Below are positions 32,201 to 43,999 of a DNA stretch of 64,000 nucleotides, piece after piece (within the stretch, counting starts at the first letter, position 1; each line of letters starts with the position of its first letter). A model generated the notes under the pieces. The model searched no databases and was not told where the DNA came from. It saw nothing but the letters and a program-made list of their open reading frames with translations. Both the position numbers and the translations under genes were made by a program. Source of the stretch: Silvania confinis (lineage in GTDB: Bacteria; Pseudomonadota; Gammaproteobacteria; Enterobacterales; Enterobacteriaceae); assembly GCF_025564085.1 (NCBI RefSeq), contig NZ_JAMGZJ010000076.1, positions 268,202 through 332,201 of the forward strand, in the 5' to 3' direction.

Positions 32201-33036
32201 AGCTGATGCTGACTGCGCTCGCCAGCCCAGCTGGCTCCCCCCTGCTTCAGCCAGATATCACCGCTGGCGAACTGACCTTTGGTAAGGGTCATCCAGCCTT
32301 CGATGCTAAAACGTGCGGTTTCCAGCTGCATATTCTGCTGCAGCCACTCTCCGAGCCAGGGTTTGACGTCCACATCGTCCGCCTGCAGCCACACCTTGCC
32401 GTTATTCAGCAGACCATCGTCGTCGCGCAGATCCATTCGTACCTGCATCACGCCGTGCTGGCCGTTGAGGCTGGAGAGGCTCACCTGCCCCTCGGCACGG
32501 TGCCGATCTTTGCCGTTAAGCCAGGTCAACTGGGGAACGGCGAGTTCGGCGCGCTGACCGGAAAGGGTGATAAAGCTGATTTCACTGTCGCGCAGATCGA
32601 AGTGATCAAACTGGCGCAGGAACAGATCGCTGATGCGGTTAGCTTCAAAGCCTTCACCCTGCTCGTCGCTGCGCAGTGGGGTGTTGGTCAGAAACTGCAG
32701 CTGATAAAAGGTGAGATCGCGAAACTGCCAGCGCAGGTGGAGCAGGCTTTGCCACACGTCCAGCGCCAGAGTCACACGTTTGATTTTGAGATGGCCGCCA
32801 TCTTTCAACTGGGCGTTGATATCGCGCACGTCGAGCGTCGGGCCAAAATTCTGCCAGCTCGCGCTGAGCTGGCTGGCCGCCACGGGCACGCCGGTGGCGG
32901 ATTCTATTTTCTGCAGCAGCTGCGGGCGCCAGCTGTCCAGATGCGGCAATACGAGACGCAGCCCGCTTACGAGCAACGCGACAATCACAACCAGCGTTGC
33001 TCCTGTAAGCAGTAAAATCCCCGGCAGTCGCCTCAC
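29239..33036 (-). CDS. yhdP: AsmA-like envelope protein YhdP
   Basis: A 1265-residue protein with one N-terminal membrane segment (LPGILLLTGATLVVIVALLV, residues 4-23) and a very long periplasmic region of beta-strand repeats, ending with an AsmA/DUF3971-type C-terminal domain. Together with TamB and YdbH it is thought to form bridge-like channels that move phospholipids to the outer membrane. The length is within one residue of the E. coli protein. It starts 45 bases after the rng stop and is probably co-transcribed. Confidence 0.96.
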   Translation of the reverse strand: MRRLPGILLLTGATLVVIVALLVSGLRLVLPHLDSWRPQLLQKIESATGVPVAASQLSASWQNFGPTLDVRDINAQLKDGGHLKIKRVTLALDVWQSLLHLRWQFRDLTFYQLQFLTNTPLRSDEQGEGFEANRISDLFLRQFDHFDLRDSEISFITLSGQRAELAVPQLTWLNGKDRHRAEGQVSLSSLNGQHGVMQVRMDLRDDDGLLNNGKVWLQADDVDVKPWLGEWLQQNMQLETARFSIEGWMTLTKGQFASGDIWLKQGGASWAGERSQHQLSVDNLTAHVTREQGGWQFAIPDTRITMDSKAWPRGALALAWIPAQDVGGADSKRSDELRIRASNLNLESLEGIRPLAVKLSPALGDIWRATQPVGAINTLALDIPLQATEKTRFNVAWTDLAWKQWKLLPGAEHFSGTLEGSVEDGRLTVNMRDAKMPYETVFRAPLEIEKGTATLNWLKNEKGFQLDGRNIDVKAKAVHARGDFRYLQPAGDEPWLGILAGISTDDGAQAWRYFPENLMGKELVDYLSGAIQGGQSDNTTLVYGGNPHLFPYKHNEGQFQVWVPLHNATYAFQPDWPALKNMDITLDFINDGLWMKTDRVALGGVTASNLTAVIPDYSKEKLLIDADINGPGKAVGPYFDETPLDDSLGATLKQLQLDGDVNSRLHLDIPLDGTLTTAKGDVRLKNNSLLIKPLDSTLTNLSGQFSFVNGDLKSGPLTASWFGQPVNIDFSTTEGDKAYQVAVNLDGSWQPSRMDVLPKPVSQSLEGRVPWKGNVAITLPYRGDAHYKVDINGDLKNISSDLPSPLAKKVGEALPVKLAVNGDLNSFTLTGNTSGKNYFNSRWLLNRKLTLDRAIWSTDSHTLPPLPEQPGVELNLPPMDGAQWLALFQRGVGQNVDDAAQFPQHITVRTPSLALGGQQWNNLSIVSQPVANGSKIDAQGREINATVLMRNSAPWQADIRYLYFNPAAANSGSGKNTSPLANTPRINFSGWPDLQLRCAECWLWGQKYGRIDGDFTIKGNTLTLADGLVDTGFARLTANGEWVNGTGEQRTSLKGQLKGSKLDAAFNYFGVNTPVRDSSFDVDYDLHWRNPPWQPDEASLNGILKARLGKGEIANVSTGHAGQILRLLSFDALLRKLRLDFSDTFDEGFYFDSIRSTAWIKDGVLHTDDTLVDGLEADIAMKGSVDLVRRELNMEAVVAPEISATVGVAAAFAVNPIVGAAVFAASKVLGPLWSKVSILRYRITGPVDKPQINEVLRQPRKDAQQ

Positions 33037-33081
33037 GCGTCGCTCCTTGTCAGCCGTTCTTATCTCGCAGCATGCTGCGGG

Positions 33082-34551
33082 TTACATCATCACCACATCA
33101 AACTGCTCTGGATTGTAGAGCGGCTCAATTTGTACTTTTACCTGTTTGCCGACAAAAATTTCCACTTCTGCCAGCGCGTGTGACTCTTCCCCTTTCAGAG
33201 CTTCGGCCACTGAGGGAGAAGCATAGACCAGGAAACGGTCTGAGTCGTATGCATGATGAACGCGGACAATCTCACGCATAATTTCATAGCAGACCGTCTC
33301 CACACTCTTCACCGTGCCGCGGCCATGGCAGGTCGGGCACTCATTGCACAGCACATGCTCCACGCTTTCACGGGTACGCTTGCGGGTCATCTCCACCAGC
33401 CCCAGCTGCGAGAAGCCGTTAATGCTGGTTTTGACGCGGTCTTTACTCAGCGCCTGCTCCAGCGAGTGCAGCACGCGGCGGCGGTGGTCTTCATTACTCA
33501 TATCGATAAAGTCGATGATGATAATGCCACCCAGATTGCGCAGACGAAGCTGGCGGGCAATCGCCTGCGTCGCTTCGATGTTGGTGTTAAATATGGTGTC
33601 GTCGAGGTTGCGATGGCCGACAAATGCTCCGGTATTGATATCCACGGTGGTCATTGCTTCGGTCTGATCGATAATCAGGTAGCCGCCCGATTTAAGCTCA
33701 ACCTTGCGTTCCAGCGCACGCTGGATTTCGTTTTCTACATCGTACAGATCGAAGATCGGCTGGCGTCCGCTGTAGTGCTCCAGCAGACCCGGCATCTCGG
33801 GAATGTATTCGGCCGTAAACTCCAGCAGCGCGTCATAGGTCAGGCGAGAGTCGACGCGAATGCGGTCGAGTTGGGCATCGGCAAAGTCGCGCAATACGCG
33901 CTGGGCCAGCGCCAGCTCACCGTACATCTGATAGCGGGTCTGGTTGCGTTTTTTACGCTCCATCACCTTGGTCCAGACGCGTTTCAGGTAGGCGGCATCC
34001 GAAGCCAGATCCTCTTCGCTGATCCCTTCTGCAGCGGTGCGGATAATGAATCCCCCCTGCTCGTCGCAGTAGGCACCGACCACTTTTTTCAGGCGATCAC
34101 GCTCGGTTTCGCTCTCAATTCGCTGCGACACGCCAACGTGAGAGGCACCCGGCATAAAGACCAGATAGCGGGAAGGTAAGGTGATGTCGGTGGTGAGACG
34201 CGCGCCCTTGGTGCCGAGGGGATCTTTCACCACCTGCACCATCAGGTCCTGGCCCTGGCGCACCAGTTCGGAGATATCACGCACGGTAAACTGTTTTTGC
34301 TCTTCACCCGCCACGCATTCAGTATGCGGCATGATGTCAGAGGCATGCAGGAACGCGGCCTTATCAAGGCCAATATCTACAAATGCCGCCTGCATACCCG
34401 GCAGAACACGACTGACGCGACCTTTGTAGATATTGCCTACGATCCCGCGCCGCGCTTCGCGCTCGATATGAATTTCCTGAAGAATTCCGCCATCGATGTA
34501 GGCTACTCGCGTTTCGGATGGCGTTACGTTTACCAACAATTCAGCCGTCAT
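33082..34551 (-). CDS. rng: Ribonuclease G
   Basis: RNase G is an endoribonuclease of the RNase E family that matures the 5' end of 16S rRNA and degrades selected mRNAs. I use the ATG at 34551 (MTAELLVNVTPSETRVAYID, 489 residues as in E. coli); the frame is open six codons further. The S1 RNA-binding domain (residues about 35-130), the catalytic DNase-I-like core with TTVDINTGAFVG and IIDFIDM metal ligands, and the Zn-link motif CPTC near residue 405 are all present. It starts 10 bases after maf. Confidence 0.97.
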   Translation of the reverse strand: MTAELLVNVTPSETRVAYIDGGILQEIHIEREARRGIVGNIYKGRVSRVLPGMQAAFVDIGLDKAAFLHASDIMPHTECVAGEEQKQFTVRDISELVRQGQDLMVQVVKDPLGTKGARLTTDITLPSRYLVFMPGASHVGVSQRIESETERDRLKKVVGAYCDEQGGFIIRTAAEGISEEDLASDAAYLKRVWTKVMERKKRNQTRYQMYGELALAQRVLRDFADAQLDRIRVDSRLTYDALLEFTAEYIPEMPGLLEHYSGRQPIFDLYDVENEIQRALERKVELKSGGYLIIDQTEAMTTVDINTGAFVGHRNLDDTIFNTNIEATQAIARQLRLRNLGGIIIIDFIDMSNEDHRRRVLHSLEQALSKDRVKTSINGFSQLGLVEMTRKRTRESVEHVLCNECPTCHGRGTVKSVETVCYEIMREIVRVHHAYDSDRFLVYASPSVAEALKGEESHALAEVEIFVGKQVKVQIEPLYNPEQFDVVMM

Positions 34552-34561
34552 AATTATCCCT

Positions 34562-35134
34562 TCACTCACGTAGTGAGTTAAAATTGCTCAGCAACTCATA
34601 CGTTTCCACCAGCGGTAAGCCGACTACGGCGTGATAGCTGCCAGCAATCTTCCTGACAAAACAGCCACCCAACCCTTGAATACCGTATGCACCTGCTTTA
34701 TCCATTGGTTCACCGCTGGCGATATAACCGGCGATATCCTCTTCTGTGAGTACTCTGAACGTGACATCAGTGACAACCAGACAGTCCAGCACGTGCTGAC
34801 TGTCCGCCAGCGCGACGGCGGTCATCACCTGGTGCGTATGCCCGGATAATTTACGCAGCATTTGCGCCGCATGTACGGCGTCATGCGGTTTCTCGAGGAC
34901 TTCACCGTTGAGGATCACGATGGTATCAGCGCCCAGCACCGGCAAGTCGCGCGGCGTTTGCGCCACGCCTGCCTGCGCCTTCTCCCGCGCAAGACGGGAA
35001 ACATACTGTTGTGCGCTTTCGCCTGCGGCACGCTGTTCTTCAATGCCGGTTACGATACGTTCAAAAGACACCCCTAACTGGGTCAGGAGTTCCTGACGAC
35101 GCGGAGAGCCGGAAGCGAGATACAAAGACGTCAT
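34562..35134 (-). CDS. yhdE: dTTP/UTP pyrophosphatase, Maf family (YhdE)
   Basis: A Maf-type nucleotide pyrophosphatase that hydrolyses dTTP, UTP and modified pyrimidine triphosphates, a house-cleaning function. The 190 residues begin with the signature [14 protein letters not shown], contain [18 protein letters not shown] with the catalytic Asp, and the [10 protein letters not shown] loop. It is about seven residues shorter at the C-terminus than E. coli YhdE. It lies 9 bases after mreD in the mre operon. Confidence 0.95.
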   Translation of the reverse strand: MTSLYLASGSPRRQELLTQLGVSFERIVTGIEEQRAAGESAQQYVSRLAREKAQAGVAQTPRDLPVLGADTIVILNGEVLEKPHDAVHAAQMLRKLSGHTHQVMTAVALADSQHVLDCLVVTDVTFRVLTEEDIAGYIASGEPMDKAGAYGIQGLGGCFVRKIAGSYHAVVGLPLVETYELLSNFNSLRE

Positions 35135-35143
35135 AGAAACCTT

Positions 35144-36645
<1,502 letters not shown>

Positions 36646-36672
36646 AGGCTATGCGTACTCTCGCGTCAGAGA

Positions 36673-36698
36673 GAAAGGGTAGCCTTCGCTACCCTTTC
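36673..36698 (-). terminator. Attenuator-like hairpin between mreB and mreC
   Basis: GAAAGGGTAG and CTACCCTTTC (36673-36682 / 36689-36698) form a 10-bp stem with a six-base loop, eight bases after the mreB stop. On the - strand it is followed by TCTCTCTG, only partly T-rich. Most mre transcripts in E. coli end after mreB with some read-through into mreCD, and this hairpin fits that role. Confidence 0.6.
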
Positions 36699-36706
36699 AC
36701 ACCCGA

Positions 36707-37795
<1,089 letters not shown>

Positions 37796-38032
37796 TTACT
37801 TTATCAACCACGCGCAGCAGCGACAAGGCGCAAAAATCGTCTGCTACGGTGAAAATTAGTGCAGTACGTTACCTTATGTTACAAATCGGCACCTGACTCC
37901 CTCAGGACTGAGCAAACAGCTGCGTTTCTCACTTTTATTCGTAACCTGTCAAAGGTCGTTCACTGTCTTTTTGCGCGTCATACTTTACGCTACAGGCGCG
38001 ATATTCTACGTGAAAACTCACCAAACGGCAGG

Positions 38033-39973
38033 TTAAACAGAGTATCTTTGCGAATATTTTTTCACATTAGTGTCAAGAGGCTGAGAGGCCGCGAAAAAAT
38101 CGCCTTGCCCCCCTGTAACTCCGCGTTCTGTCAACGTCTGCCATTCGGTTCTGGAACGCACGCCGGTGGCAAATACATGCGTCTGTGTCCCCTTGCACGC
38201 TTCCACCAGACTCTGTACCAGCAGCTGGTTTTCCGTGCGTTTTTCGATATTCCTGACCAGCGCGGGGTGCAGCTTCAGCAGTTCAACGTCCAGCGTCTTC
38301 ATCCAACTGGTGCTGACCAGCGTCAGACCCGCCTGCGTAACCGCTACGCGCGCCCCCAATGCACTGATCAACCGGACAATGGGCTGTAACCGACTGATGT
38401 GTTGACAAACATCTGCCTCAGCAAGTTCAAAAATAATCCGTTTACGCTGCGATTTTTCACATTGCATCAGCAAATCCCGCAGCCAGCGCTGGAAACGCGG
38501 GCGGATCAGCGACTCCACCGTCACCTGTAACGCCAGCGTCTCTTCCGGCCAGAACGATAAGAATGGCATCATTCGTGAAATTTGCTGGCGATCGTACTCT
38601 TCAGATAACCCAAACTGCAGCACCATCGGTAAATACTCGGCCGATCCCACCTCTTCATTGCCGTCGAAAATACGGCACAGCAGCTCCCGATGATGGACCT
38701 GGCCGTTATTCTGTACCGCGGGCTTTTGGTAAATCCGCGGCCCGCCCCGGGTGAGCATCTGCTCAATCAAGGTACGCCAGCGCACGTTTCCACGCCCTTT
38801 TTCCGGCAAAGAATCATCGTAAACCGCCCAGCCGTTCGCCCCCTGCAGTACCGCATTGCGGGCAGCGGCTTCAGCATGTTCCATTACCTGCTCGGTTGCC
38901 TGTCCGCTGCGCCAGGCATAAATGCCGATATGCACCATGTCCTCGCGATCGAGCATTTTGCTCGGTGGCAGCGCGTCCACCGCTTTAAGCAGCAGGCTGG
39001 CGATGCTTTCCGACTCTTTCAGGGTGCGATGCGGCAACAGTACTGCGTAATCACTGCGGCGATAACGCGCCAGCAGCGCGCCGGGGTAACGCATAATAAA
39101 GGTGGAGAGCAAATTAATGAGCGTAAACAGATTCTCTTCCGCCACCGGGCGCCCCCAGTTGTCTTTCAGCAGATCGAAGTCTGGCAGGCGGACGATCATG
39201 ACGACGCCGTGCGAGCCGACTTTCTCCTGGTCGTCCAGCAAGGTCGCCAGTTGACTATCGAAGAACAGACGATTATTGAGGCCGGTTTTATTGTCCTGCG
39301 CGGCATAGGAGCGAATAAGCGTGTCCATCCGACTGCGCTGATCGCTGGCAAACTGGATATCAGAGAGTAATGCGTCCAGCGCGCTGCTGGTACGCGACGG
39401 CCATTCATAGACCGAACCGCGCACCTGCGCCCCGCGTTCGCCGTTGAGGATCCGCACCGAGCGTGTCTCCAGCAGCTCCTGCCCGGCGAGCTGACGGCGC
39501 AGCCAACGCACCGCGAAGAAAATCACCGCCACCACCAAGAATATCGCTATCGTCAGCGGCGCGGTGGTCATCAGTGAGCGGAAGTAGCTGGTCATCGGAT
39601 CCTGATAGACCACGTGGATGGTCATTCCGGGGTTTTTCAGCGACTCGACCGTCAGTTCGCGATTGTTGTACTGCGTTCCTGCGGGGCGATAGCTGTGCGG
39701 TGCCGCGTGGCTGAAAATGGTTTTATCGCCCTGCTTAATCTCAACCTGGGTAATGTCTACGGGTACCATCAGCTCATCCAACTGACGCGAGAGCGTAGAA
39801 AAAGGCGTACTGACCAGACGGGAATCAATGACCGATGCCACAGACTGCATGCGGTTGACGAGCTTGCCCTGGATCGCGTTATAAAAACTCAGCGAACAGC
39901 CGATCAGGGTGACAAAAATGGTCAATCCGGTAAGCAGAGTAATGAAAGCGGAGAACTTCGTCGATAATCGCAT
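38033..39973 (-). CDS. csrD: CsrD, regulator of CsrB/CsrC sRNA turnover
   Basis: CsrD targets the CsrB and CsrC sRNAs for RNase E cleavage and so raises free CsrA. I start at the ATG at 39973 (MRLSTKFSAFITLLTGLTIF, 646 residues as in E. coli); an upstream ATG would add 31 unrelated residues. Two membrane segments (residues about 10-30 and 135-155) flank a periplasmic region, followed by a HAMP-like part, a degenerate GGDEF domain (RRSDY in place of GGDEF) and a degenerate EAL domain (ELLCRIF in place of EAL). Both are thus not expected to make or break c-di-GMP, as known for CsrD. Confidence 0.96.
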   Translation of the reverse strand: MRLSTKFSAFITLLTGLTIFVTLIGCSLSFYNAIQGKLVNRMQSVASVIDSRLVSTPFSTLSRQLDELMVPVDITQVEIKQGDKTIFSHAAPHSYRPAGTQYNNRELTVESLKNPGMTIHVVYQDPMTSYFRSLMTTAPLTIAIFLVVAVIFFAVRWLRRQLAGQELLETRSVRILNGERGAQVRGSVYEWPSRTSSALDALLSDIQFASDQRSRMDTLIRSYAAQDNKTGLNNRLFFDSQLATLLDDQEKVGSHGVVMIVRLPDFDLLKDNWGRPVAEENLFTLINLLSTFIMRYPGALLARYRRSDYAVLLPHRTLKESESIASLLLKAVDALPPSKMLDREDMVHIGIYAWRSGQATEQVMEHAEAAARNAVLQGANGWAVYDDSLPEKGRGNVRWRTLIEQMLTRGGPRIYQKPAVQNNGQVHHRELLCRIFDGNEEVGSAEYLPMVLQFGLSEEYDRQQISRMMPFLSFWPEETLALQVTVESLIRPRFQRWLRDLLMQCEKSQRKRIIFELAEADVCQHISRLQPIVRLISALGARVAVTQAGLTLVSTSWMKTLDVELLKLHPALVRNIEKRTENQLLVQSLVEACKGTQTHVFATGVRSRTEWQTLTERGVTGGQGDFFAASQPLDTNVKKYSQRYSV

Positions 39974-40156
39974 CCTTGAGATTACTCCGTGAGTAGATAG
40001 GGATAGCAAGTGAGCGCTAACTTGCATTATGCATCGGCATACTACCAAATCAGGTGTATCTGGCAATTTATTGCGTTAAATCGGCATTGGATGTCACTGA
40101 GCGAGTATAGTCATCAAAAAATATTTTCCAATCATCATGCTGAGTAAGGAATCCGT

Positions 40157-41131
40157 ATGCAGGCTTTGATCTTAGAACAACAGGAAGGCAAAACACTGGC
40201 ATCAGTGCAATCTATCGAGGAGAGCCGCCTGCCTGAAGGTGCCGTGACGGTTGATATCGACTGGTCCAGCCTTAACTACAAAGATGCACTCGCCATTACC
40301 GGTACCGGCAAAATTATCCGTAATTTCCCGATGGTGCCAGGTATCGACTTTGCCGGACGCGTGCATGCCAGCGAAGATCCGCGCTTCCATGTGGGCCAGC
40401 AAGTGCTGCTGACCGGCTGGGGCGTGGGCGAAAATCACTGGGGCGGGCTGGCGGCTCAGGCGCGCGTCAACGGTGATTGGCTGGTGCCGATGCCAAAAGG
40501 GATGGACGGGCGTAAAGCGATGATCGTCGGCACGGCCGGCTTTACCGCGATGCTGTGCGTGATGGCGCTGGAAGACGCCGGTGTGCGTCCAGAGTCGGGC
40601 GAAGTGGTGGTCACCGGCGCCAGCGGCGGCGTGGGCAGTACGGCGGTCGCGCTGCTGCACAAGCTGGGCTATAAGGTGGCGGCAGTCTCGGGGCGTGAAA
40701 GCACTCATGACTACCTGCGTCAGTTGGGTGCCAGCCGCATTCTGAGCCGCGATGAGTTTGCCGAAACCCGTCCGCTGGAAAAACAGATCTGGGCAGGTGC
40801 CGTTGATACTGTGGGTGACAAAGTGCTGGCAAAAGTGCTGGCGCAGATGAACTACGGCGGCTGCGTGGCAGCCTGTGGTCTGGCGGGTGGATTCGCCCTG
40901 CCAACGACCGTAATGCCGTTTATCCTGCGTAATGTCCGTCTGCAGGGAGTCGATTCCGTGATGACGCCTGCCGCGCGCCGCGCGCAGGCCTGGGAACGTC
41001 TGGTACAGGATCTGCCGCAATCCTTCTACGCGCAGAGTGCCACGCAGATTAGCCTTGAGCAGGCGCCGGAATTCGCCGCGAAGATCGTCAATAATCAGAT
41101 CCAGGGTCGTACGCTGGTGAAGATTGCCTAA
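40157..41131 (+). CDS. acuI: Acrylyl-CoA reductase (NADPH) AcuI/YhdH
   Basis: A medium-chain dehydrogenase/reductase of 324 residues (family standard) that reduces acrylyl-CoA to propionyl-CoA and protects against toxic acrylate. The GroES-like N-terminal domain has WSSLNYKDAL and PGIDFAGRV; the Rossmann domain carries VVTGASGGVGSTAVALL near residue 150. No zinc-binding cysteines are evident, typical of this quinone-oxidoreductase-like branch. It is divergent from csrD and 77 bases before msrP. Confidence 0.95.
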   Translation: MQALILEQQEGKTLASVQSIEESRLPEGAVTVDIDWSSLNYKDALAITGTGKIIRNFPMVPGIDFAGRVHASEDPRFHVGQQVLLTGWGVGENHWGGLAAQARVNGDWLVPMPKGMDGRKAMIVGTAGFTAMLCVMALEDAGVRPESGEVVVTGASGGVGSTAVALLHKLGYKVAAVSGRESTHDYLRQLGASRILSRDEFAETRPLEKQIWAGAVDTVGDKVLAKVLAQMNYGGCVAACGLAGGFALPTTVMPFILRNVRLQGVDSVMTPAARRAQAWERLVQDLPQSFYAQSATQISLEQAPEFAAKIVNNQIQGRTLVKIA

Positions 41132-41168
41132 TCTTCAAATTTTCGTGACATATTCGCGTTAACCCTTC

Positions 41169-41204
41169 TCCTCCGTCATGCTTAGAAAAATGCATGACGG
41201 AGGA
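41169..41204 (+). promoter_or_regulatory. Hairpin sequestering the msrP Shine-Dalgarno
   Basis: TCCTCCGTCATGC (41169-41181) is the exact complement of GCATGACGGAGGA (41192-41204), with a ten-base loop TTAGAAAAAT. The right arm contains GGAGG, the only good ribosome-binding site for the msrP ATG at 41209. In RNA a 13-bp stem would hide it completely. Possible readings are an RNA thermometer or a protein- or ligand-opened translational switch, or a DNA operator dyad. Confidence 0.65.
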
Positions 41205-41208
41205 TGCC

Positions 41209-42210
41209 ATGAAATTAAAACCCCTGACGGAAGCCGATGTCACCGCGGAATCTGTTTTTATGCTTAAGCGTCGCCAGATCCTGAAGATGCTGGGCATTAG
41301 CGCCGGTGCTCTGACCCTTTCCCCCCTCGCCCACGCCGATCTGCTGGACTGGTTTAAGGGTAACGATCGCCCGAAAGCGCCACCGGGCAAACCGCTCACC
41401 TTTACCCAGCCTGCCCAGTGGCAGAGTCCGCTGCCTAAAACCCCGGAAGATAAAGTCACGGGCTACAACAACTTCTATGAATTTGGGCTGGATAAAGCCG
41501 ACCCTGCCGCCAACGCCGGGAGCCTGAAAATCGATCCCTGGACGCTTAAAATTGAAGGCGAGGTGGCCAAACCGCTGACCCTCGATTATCACGATTTAAC
41601 CACCCGCTTCCCGCTTGAGGAGCGCATCTACCGTATGCGCTGCGTAGAGGCCTGGTCGATGGTGGTGCCGTGGGTGGGTTTTCCGCTGCATAAATTACTG
41701 GCGATGGTGCAACCCACCAGCAATGCAAAATATGTCTCTTTCCAGACCCTTTACGCACCAGAAGAAATGCCCGGTCAGCAGGACCGCTTTATCGGCGGCG
41801 GCCTGGAATACCCGTATGTGGAAGGGCTGCGCCTTGACGAGGCCATGCATCCGCTGACCCTGCTAACCGTCGGCGTGTATGGCAAAGCGTTGCCGCCGCA
41901 AAACGGTGCGCCGATCCGCCTGACGGTGCCGTGGAAATATGGCTTTAAGGGGATTAAATCGATTGTCAGTATCAAGCTGACCCGCGAACGCCCGCCCACT
42001 ACCTGGAATCTTGCGGCGCCGAACGAGTATGGTTTTTACGCCAACGTAAACCCACACGTCGATCATCCGCGTTGGTCGCAGGCCAGCGAGCGTTTTATTG
42101 GCTCGGGCGGTGCGCTGGACGTCAAACGTCAGCCCACGCTGCTGTTCAATGGCTATGCCGACCAGGTGGCGTCACTGTATCGCGGCCTCGACTTACGGGA
42201 GTTTTTCTAA
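41209..42210 (+). CDS. msrP: Periplasmic methionine sulfoxide reductase, molybdopterin subunit MsrP
   Basis: MsrP repairs oxidised methionines in periplasmic proteins using a Mo-molybdopterin cofactor. I start at 41209 ([17 protein letters not shown], 333 residues), which has GGAGG at the right distance; the ATG five codons earlier has none. The twin-arginine signal [18 protein letters not shown] is cut after HAD-like AHA near residue 45. The catalytic cysteine lies in [15 protein letters not shown] near residue 145. msrQ follows with no gap. In E. coli msrPQ sits by the HOCl-sensing hprRS genes; here it is beside acuI and aroQ and no two-component system is adjacent. Confidence 0.96.
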   Translation: MKLKPLTEADVTAESVFMLKRRQILKMLGISAGALTLSPLAHADLLDWFKGNDRPKAPPGKPLTFTQPAQWQSPLPKTPEDKVTGYNNFYEFGLDKADPAANAGSLKIDPWTLKIEGEVAKPLTLDYHDLTTRFPLEERIYRMRCVEAWSMVVPWVGFPLHKLLAMVQPTSNAKYVSFQTLYAPEEMPGQQDRFIGGGLEYPYVEGLRLDEAMHPLTLLTVGVYGKALPPQNGAPIRLTVPWKYGFKGIKSIVSIKLTRERPPTTWNLAAPNEYGFYANVNPHVDHPRWSQASERFIGSGGALDVKRQPTLLFNGYADQVASLYRGLDLREFF

Positions 42211-42810
42211 GTGCGGATTACAGCAAAACAGATTATCTGGCTGAAGGTTGCCCTGCATCTGGCAGGGCTGCTTCCCATTATATGGTTGTTCTGGGCTGCC
42301 AGCCACGGCGGATTCAGCGCCGATCCGGCAAAAGATATCCAGCATTTTACCGGCAGGACGGCGCTGAAATTTTTACTGGCGACCCTGCTTATCTCCCCGC
42401 TGGCACGCTACGGCAAACAACCCCTGCTGATCCGTACCCGGCGCCTGCTGGGCTTGTGGTGCTTCGCCTGGGCGAGCCTGCATCTCACCAGCTATGCACT
42501 GCTGGAGCTGGGCATCAACAATCTGGGACTGCTGGGCCGGGAGCTGGTTACTCGCCCGTACCTGACGCTGGGGATTATCAGCTGGATAATCTTACTGGCG
42601 CTCACTCTCACCTCTACCCAGTATGCTCAGCGAAAACTGGGGCGACGCTGGCAACTTCTGCATAATTTCATCTATCTTGTCGCGATCCTGACGCCCATTC
42701 ACTACCTTTGGTCAGTGAAAATCCTGTCACCGCAGCCGATCATCTACGCGCTACTGGCGCTGATGTTGCTGGCATGGCGTTATAAGAAGTTTCGTCAGTG
42801 GTGGCGATAG
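42211..42810 (+). CDS. msrQ: Heme-containing membrane subunit MsrQ
   Basis: MsrQ is the inner-membrane b-type heme protein that passes quinol-derived electrons to MsrP. The 199-residue protein has six membrane segments (for example [19 protein letters not shown] from residue 10) and heme-ligand histidines in [19 protein letters not shown] and LLHNFIYL. It starts with GTG immediately after the msrP TAA, so translation is coupled. It is about 12 residues shorter at the C-terminus than E. coli MsrQ. Confidence 0.95.
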   Translation: MRITAKQIIWLKVALHLAGLLPIIWLFWAASHGGFSADPAKDIQHFTGRTALKFLLATLLISPLARYGKQPLLIRTRRLLGLWCFAWASLHLTSYALLELGINNLGLLGRELVTRPYLTLGIISWIILLALTLTSTQYAQRKLGRRWQLLHNFIYLVAILTPIHYLWSVKILSPQPIIYALLALMLLAWRYKKFRQWWR

Positions 42811-42905
42811 TGCGCGAAAGTGTGCGGATTCCCGCAGATCGTTTATCCTTCGTTAGGCTTTTTCCCAATGCGGTTGATAATCTTCCCTGATAAGACCAGT
42901 ATTTA

Positions 42906-42934
42906 GCTGCCAAATGCTACGAAATCGTTATAAT
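42906..42934 (+). promoter_or_regulatory. Candidate promoter upstream of aroQ-accBC
   Basis: A perfect TATAAT (42929-42934) is followed by a GC-containing discriminator (GTGCGAC). The -35 position 17 bases upstream is poor (GCTGCC). It would give a leader of about 100 bases before aroQ. accBC expression in E. coli is known to start far upstream of accB, which fits. Confidence 0.5.
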
Positions 42935-43043
42935 GTGCGACTTTGCTTTCCCCGACGGGTTTTTGATACCCTGAGAGGGTGACAATCGCGTATCGAAGGT
43001 ATATTTTGTTTTTTACCGGAGAATCGCAGGAGATAGCGTCACA

Positions 43044-43496
43044 ATGGCTGACAAGTTTCACATCTTAGTTTTAAACGGACCGAACCTGAATATGCTCGGC
43101 ACCCGTGAACCCGAGAAGTACGGCACCCTGTCGTTAACCGACATTGTTAACCGTCTCGCTACCGAAGCGGCGGCGCTCAATGTGGAACTTGACCATTTTC
43201 AGTCGAATGCGGAGTACGCCATCATCGACCGAATTCATCAGGCTAAAGACACAACTGACTATATCCTGATTAATCCGGCCGCGTTTACGCATACCAGCGT
43301 GGCTATCCGCGACGCGCTGCTGGCGGTGAGCATCCCGTTTATCGAGATCCACCTCAGCAACGTGCATGCGCGGGAGCCGTTCCGCCACCATTCCTATCTG
43401 TCGGATATCGCCACTGGCGTGATCTGCGGGTTGGGGGCTGACGGCTATTCATTCGCTTTACAGACAGCGGTAAAACGCCTGTCACAATCACACTAA
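43044..43496 (+). CDS. aroQ: 3-Dehydroquinate dehydratase, type II
   Basis: The shikimate-pathway enzyme that dehydrates 3-dehydroquinate; type II, a dodecamer with a small flavodoxin-like subunit of 150 residues. The signature [18 protein letters not shown] holds the catalytic tyrosine; [16 protein letters not shown] and [17 protein letters not shown] (catalytic His) follow. The gene lies 22 bases upstream of accB in the same direction and probably shares a transcript. I recall that E. coli K-12 keeps only a remnant of aroQ at this locus and relies on AroD, so the intact gene is one sign of a non-Escherichia genome. Confidence 0.95.
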
Positions 43497-43518
43497 ACAA
43501 AGAGTACGGAACCCACTC

Positions 43519-43989
43519 ATGGATATTCGTAAGATTAAAAAACTGATCGAGCTGGTTGAAGAATCAGGCATCTCCGAACTGGAAATTTCTGAAGGCGAAG
43601 AGTCTGTACGCATCAGCCGTGCCGCGCCAAACGTCGGCTACCCGATGATGCAACAAGCTTACGCTGCACCAATGATGCAGCAGCCAGCTCTGTCTAACGC
43701 TGTCGCTCCGGCAGCCGCTCCAGCAATGGAAGCGCCAGCAGCAGCAGAAATCAGTGGCCACATCGTACGTTCCCCAATGGTTGGTACTTTCTACCGCACC
43801 CCGAGCCCGGACGCGAAAGCGTTCATCGAAGTGGGCCAGAAAGTTAACGTAGGCGATACCCTGTGCATCGTTGAAGCCATGAAAATGATGAACCAGATCG
43901 AAGCTGACAAGTCAGGTACCGTGAAAGCGATTCTGGTCGAAAGTGGTCAGCCGGTTGAATTTGACGAGCCGCTGGTCGTCATCGAGTAA
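43519..43989 (+). CDS. accB: Biotin carboxyl carrier protein of acetyl-CoA carboxylase
   Basis: AccB carries the biotin that shuttles CO2 between AccC and the AccA/AccD transferase in the first step of fatty-acid synthesis. The 156-residue protein has an N-terminal dimerisation region, an Ala/Pro-rich linker (residues about 40-77) and the C-terminal biotinyl domain with the [12 protein letters not shown] motif; Lys122 is the biotinylation site. It starts 22 bases after aroQ and is 10 bases upstream of accC. The gene is known to repress its own promoter through the AccB N-terminus in E. coli. Confidence 0.98.
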
Positions 43990-43999
43990 CGAGGCGAAC

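Noticed and set aside
32176..33015. A 279-codon + strand open frame opposite yhdP
   Set aside because: It has no start signal and mirrors the yhdP reading frame; composition is typical of antisense shadows.
38033..39973. csrD as an active diguanylate cyclase/phosphodiesterase
   Set aside because: The signature residues are replaced (RRSDY and ELLCRIF), and CsrD is known to act on RNA turnover rather than on c-di-GMP.
43665..43745. Ala/Pro-rich repeats in accB as an inserted repeat
   Set aside because: This is the normal flexible linker between the two domains of the biotin carrier protein.
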